Assembly: GCA_029060545.1 (NCBI GenBank)
Contig: JAIDTT010000015.1
Coordinates: forward strand, 1-45,573
DNA length: 45,573 nucleotides
Origin: Paramuribaculum sp.
GTDB lineage: Bacteria; Bacteroidota; Bacteroidia; Bacteroidales; Muribaculaceae
Reading direction: 5' to 3'
The first letter of the stretch is position 1, and each line of letters starts with the position of its first letter. The translations under genes were made by a program, and so were the position numbers. The notes below the pieces were generated by a model. The model had not been told where the DNA came from and ran no database searches. It worked only from the letters and a program-made list of their open reading frames with translations. This document shows, piece by piece, positions 42,998-45,573 of this stretch.

Positions 42998-43983
42998 CCA
43001 CTTACGAAAACAGAATAAGTACCGTACTTGAGCGGCAACCCGTGGTGGCTCTGCTCTCATTGGCAGCCCTGATTCTCTACGGGGTATGGGTCGCTACCGG
43101 TATCGGTGCATCCGACTATCAGCCGGCCGGACTACTGCCTCATGCCGTAGAGACGGCAGGCAGATCCGTCATCAAATCGGCTGTGATCAACATATCGGCG
43201 GTCGCGATATCTTCCCTCTTCCTATGGATGATCAACCGCTGGTACTACATCACTCATTCCTATTGCCGCATCTACCTCGGACTATACATTATCGGCCTTG
43301 CCTCGATACCCGCGCTATGGCATGGACTGAGTTCCGGTCTTATAATGTGTGCCGTGCTGCTCTTCTGCGTTATCATGCTATACTCGCTTTATCAGCGTCC
43401 TGGCGGTACGCGCAGGATATTCCTGGTTTTCTGCCTTATATCGGTGGGATCGCTCTACGATTTCGCGTATCTGGGCTTTGCAATACCGCTGATGTTGGCG
43501 TGCGGACAGATGCGGTGTATGTCGCTGCGCGCAGTGCTTGCCGCCGGCATCGGTCTCATTACCCCTCTTTGGATTGGCCAGGGCTTCGGTCTGATCGATC
43601 TGACCAAGGTAGGCTATCCTATGCTCAGTATTCCGACTCTGTCACTCCTCGACGAGTACCCGATACCCATTCAGATACTTATGGCTGCCGTGGTGATCAT
43701 CACCTCCGTGCTCACCATAGTCAACACCTTCACCATCTACGGCCACAATGCCAAGACGCGTGCCAACAATGGCGTGCTGGCCCTTATGTCGCTGTGGTCG
43801 GCATTGGCTATCGTGATAGATTTCGCCCACGCGCTATCGTATCTGCCCATTCTCATAGCTCTGATGTCGGTTCAGGTAGCACTCTGCTTCAGCCTTCGCC
43901 GTAAGGGGCGCGGCTACATCACCGTAATCGTGAGCATTCTGCTCTTCTTATCCTGTGCAGTATGGCAAATGATATCGATATGA
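42994..43983 (+). CDS. Multi-pass membrane protein, hypothetical
   Basis: This is a 329-residue hydrophobic protein with about nine membrane segments and short loops. It starts at a GTG (42994) overlapping the purD stop by four bases; no suitable ATG lies near. I see no transporter or enzyme motif. Similar proteins sit after purD in related Bacteroidales, but I cannot name a family with certainty. Its stop overlaps the pdxB start, so the three genes form a chain. Confidence 0.8.
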   Translation: MTTYENRISTVLERQPVVALLSLAALILYGVWVATGIGASDYQPAGLLPHAVETAGRSVIKSAVINISAVAISSLFLWMINRWYYITHSYCRIYLGLYIIGLASIPALWHGLSSGLIMCAVLLFCVIMLYSLYQRPGGTRRIFLVFCLISVGSLYDFAYLGFAIPLMLACGQMRCMSLRAVLAAGIGLITPLWIGQGFGLIDLTKVGYPMLSIPTLSLLDEYPIPIQILMAAVVIITSVLTIVNTFTIYGHNAKTRANNGVLALMSLWSALAIVIDFAHALSYLPILIALMSVQVALCFSLRRKGRGYITVIVSILLFLSCAVWQMISI

Positions 43984-44987
43984 GCCGTAAGCGTCCGCGC
44001 ATCGTAGTGGAATCCAACATCCCGTTTATCCGCGGAGTGATGGAGCCGTGGGCCGACGTCAGTTATCTGCAGCCGGCCGAAATCACTTCCGATATGATGG
44101 CTCAGGCTGACGCACTGGTCACACGCACCCGAGTGCGATGCGACAGGCATCTGCTCTCCGGCTCTCCATGCTCGATAATAGCATCCGCTACTATAGGGAT
44201 AGATCATGTGGACATACCCTGGTGTGAGGCTCACGGTATCGAAGTGCGCAATGCCCCCGGATGCAACGCCCCCGCAGTAGCGCAATACGTTCTTGCATCG
44301 GCACTCCGATGCCGCGATCCAAAGTCGATGGTACTGGGTATAGTAGGAGTGGGCAACGTAGGTCGTATCGTAGAGCGCTGGGCAACGGCATTAGGCATTA
44401 AAGTGCTCCTCTGCGATCCGCCACGGGCACGCCGCGAAGGCTCTGACGGATTCGTAGATCTCGCTACTATCGCCGAGCAGGCGGACGTGATCACATTCCA
44501 TACTCCATATACGACCTCCGGCCCTGATGCCACGCACCACTTATGCAGCCGCGAATTTCTGGCACAGACCAAGCATTGTCCGCTCATCATCAATGCGGCA
44601 CGAGGAGGCGTGGTAGATACCGATGCGCTCATCGAGGCGATCGACACCGGAACGGTTGAGGCTCCCGTGATCGACTGCTGGGAGGGCGAACCGGAGATCT
44701 CTCACGAACTTCTGAAGCGCGCCTACGTAGCTACTCCACACATAGCCGGCTACTCATTCGAAGGCAAAGCGCGAGCTACACAGATGGCCGTTGACGCCGT
44801 ATGCCGTCATTTCGGGATGCCTGTGCCGGAGATTGATCCACACGTGGCCGATGCGCCGGCCACAGTCACCGCCCGGCAAATTCTTGACGGCTATGACCCG
44901 CTCATAGATACCACTGCGCTCCGCGGTGCACCCGCCGCTTTTGAGCAGCTCCGTACGGCCTACTCCCTCCGCCGCGAACCTCAATAG
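43980..44987 (+). CDS. pdxB: Erythronate-4-phosphate dehydrogenase
   Basis: This 335-residue D-2-hydroxyacid dehydrogenase acts in pyridoxal phosphate synthesis (DXP-dependent route). The PdxB start block VVESNIPFIRGVMEPWADV is clear. SATIGIDHVDIPWC and NAPGCNAPAVAQYV follow. The NAD-binding motif is GIVGVGNVG, then INAARGGVVD with the catalytic Arg and ATPHIAGYSFEGK with the catalytic His. I chose the ATG at 43980, overlapping the previous stop (ATGA); 43962 is possible. The C-terminal dimerisation region is present. Confidence 0.95.
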   Translation: MSRKRPRIVVESNIPFIRGVMEPWADVSYLQPAEITSDMMAQADALVTRTRVRCDRHLLSGSPCSIIASATIGIDHVDIPWCEAHGIEVRNAPGCNAPAVAQYVLASALRCRDPKSMVLGIVGVGNVGRIVERWATALGIKVLLCDPPRARREGSDGFVDLATIAEQADVITFHTPYTTSGPDATHHLCSREFLAQTKHCPLIINAARGGVVDTDALIEAIDTGTVEAPVIDCWEGEPEISHELLKRAYVATPHIAGYSFEGKARATQMAVDAVCRHFGMPVPEIDPHVADAPATVTARQILDGYDPLIDTTALRGAPAAFEQLRTAYSLRREPQ

Positions 44988-45066
44988 TCACCCATTGCAC
45001 TTCTGCATAGATGGATTTAAGGCCATTAGCGGCTCTAAGGAAGATAAGGGTGGAGCCGAAGAAGTG

Positions 45067-45139
45067 GATGCATCAGGGTGTGCATCTACAGTCAGCCGGG
45101 AGTCTGCGATATCGCGTAGTTTACATCGCGAAGCGATGT
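45067..45139. repeat. Palindrome-rich intergenic segment after pdxB
   Basis: Three symmetrical elements are close together: gatgca/tgcatc around eight bases (45067-45086), the palindrome gcgatatcgc (45106-45115), and acatcgc/gcgatgt around gaa (45123-45139). This looks like a REP-type intergenic repeat or a terminator region. No matching copy was noticed in the window. Confidence 0.45.
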
Positions 45140-45164
45140 CCCTGCGAAGTTGCGGAAACCGGAG

Positions 45165-45573
45165 AAATTTATGGTAAAAATGTCATTGTACGCTTTTCGT
45201 GCGAGGATTCCCGCCAATGCACAATGCATAATTCACGATGCACGATTGATTGACAGGGGTTGAGGGGCGGAGCACGATACCGCTATGGTCGTCGTCGCTT
45301 GTGGCGGGTGTCGGTGATGATCTTGGGATCGAGGATCTGATCTTCGTGGTCTCTGATCAGTATGAGCATCATCGGGCTGTCGGGGTAGGGATCGAGGTAG
45401 GGATCCGTGTAGTCACGTTCGGGATCCGGCGGATGGTTGATCGGCCGCGGGGGCGGTGGCTCGGGCGGGGTAAGGTTCTCGATAAGGTGCATCATACGGC
45501 ACATGTTGGTGGAGCCTCCGAGTACGTGCATCGGCATGCTGCGGTCGATGCGCAGGTGGATGATGAAGAAGCC
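45165..45573 (-). repeat. Inverted repeat, right copy
   Basis: The reverse complement of this segment matches 82-490 without indels and with about eleven substitutions. It runs from the shared ccataaatt junction to the window end, where it is cut. Confidence 0.85.
45283..45573 (-). CDS. Unrecognised protein, C-terminal part (repeat copy B)
   Basis: The minus-strand frame is open from the window end to a stop at 45283, giving the last 96 residues of a gene whose start is outside. It differs from copy A at two residues only (Asp to Glu and Ala to Thr in the PDPDRDYAD stretch), while most nucleotide changes are silent. It has the same Pro-rich and D-P-Y features and basic end. I do not know the family. 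Confidence 0.5.
   Translation of the reverse strand, partial: GFFIIHLRIDRSMPMHVLGGSTNMCRMMHLIENLTPPEPPPPRPINHPPDPERDYTDPYLDPYPDSPMMLILIRDHEDQILDPKIITDTRHKRRRP

Noticed and set aside
45011-45253. An 80-codon open frame after pdxB
   Set aside because: It crosses the border of the inverted repeat and several palindromes, has no signal or domain, and is probably chance coding in an intergenic repeat.
1-45573. CRISPR array, prophage or restriction-modification locus
   Set aside because: No regularly spaced repeats, cas genes, phage structural genes or methylases were seen anywhere in the window.

Overview
The window is a stretch of Bacteroidales chromosome, most likely from a Muribaculaceae-type gut commensal. 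The evidence is a Bacteroidetes -7 promoter motif (TAnnTTTG, often with TTG about 20 bases upstream) in front of many genes, few Shine-Dalgarno sites, high-GC third codon positions, and a typical gene set: AGE-type sialic acid catabolism, GH92 and GH109 enzymes, a PorU sortase, a Wzi-family protein, DUF4834, and a BlaI/M56-TonB pair. The genus is inferred and cannot be fixed from the sequence alone.

Layout. 1-490 and 45165-45573 are inverted near-identical copies of the 3' end of one unrecognised coding gene plus its downstream flank, so the window is bracketed by a dispersed repeat. 549-2326 is a BlaI-type repressor with three operator-like palindromes and an M56 peptidase/TonB fusion. 2418-11042 (minus strand) is a sialic acid utilisation operon: sensor histidine kinase, MFS transporter, N-acetylneuraminate lyase, AGE epimerase, and a three-domain lipoprotein (SGNH esterase, sialate O-acetylesterase, mutarotase). 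11217-14630 is the type IX secretion sortase PorU. 14710-20567 is a tight dnaX / lipoprotein / SUI1 / AddA-like operon. 20577-23525 (minus) is fmt / wzi-like / lipocalin-like lipoprotein. 23636-27076 couples a GH92 mannosidase to queF and queC. 27153-29552 (minus) is rubrerythrin and a umuDC pair. 29772-29858 is tRNA-Ser(CGA), next to a tRNA-like duplication.

29974-35102 holds an EEP nuclease/phosphatase, a glucosaminidase-like protein, dGTPase, a GH109-like enzyme and an M15 peptidase. 35215-37413 (minus) is an AT-rich islet: a beta-propeller lipoprotein, two tiny lipoproteins, a membrane protein and poorly supported small ORFs. It is preceded by a repeat resembling an IS21-type transposon end. 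37869-40282 (minus) is the psd / pssA / DUF4834 / DUF2461 operon. The rest is housekeeping: a nucleotidyltransferase-like protein, riboflavin synthase, and purD / membrane protein / pdxB.

How the parts work together. Sialic acid released from host glycans would be de-O-acetylated and mutarotated outside or in the periplasm, imported, cleaved to ManNAc plus pyruvate, and epimerised to GlcNAc. The GH92 and GH109 enzymes fit the same host-glycan diet. The most unusual points are the orphan histidine kinase heading the sialic acid operon, the three-enzyme esterase/mutarotase fusion, the AT-rich lipoprotein islet with its transposon-end relic, the inverted gene-end repeats, and the tRNA-Ser 3'-end duplication.
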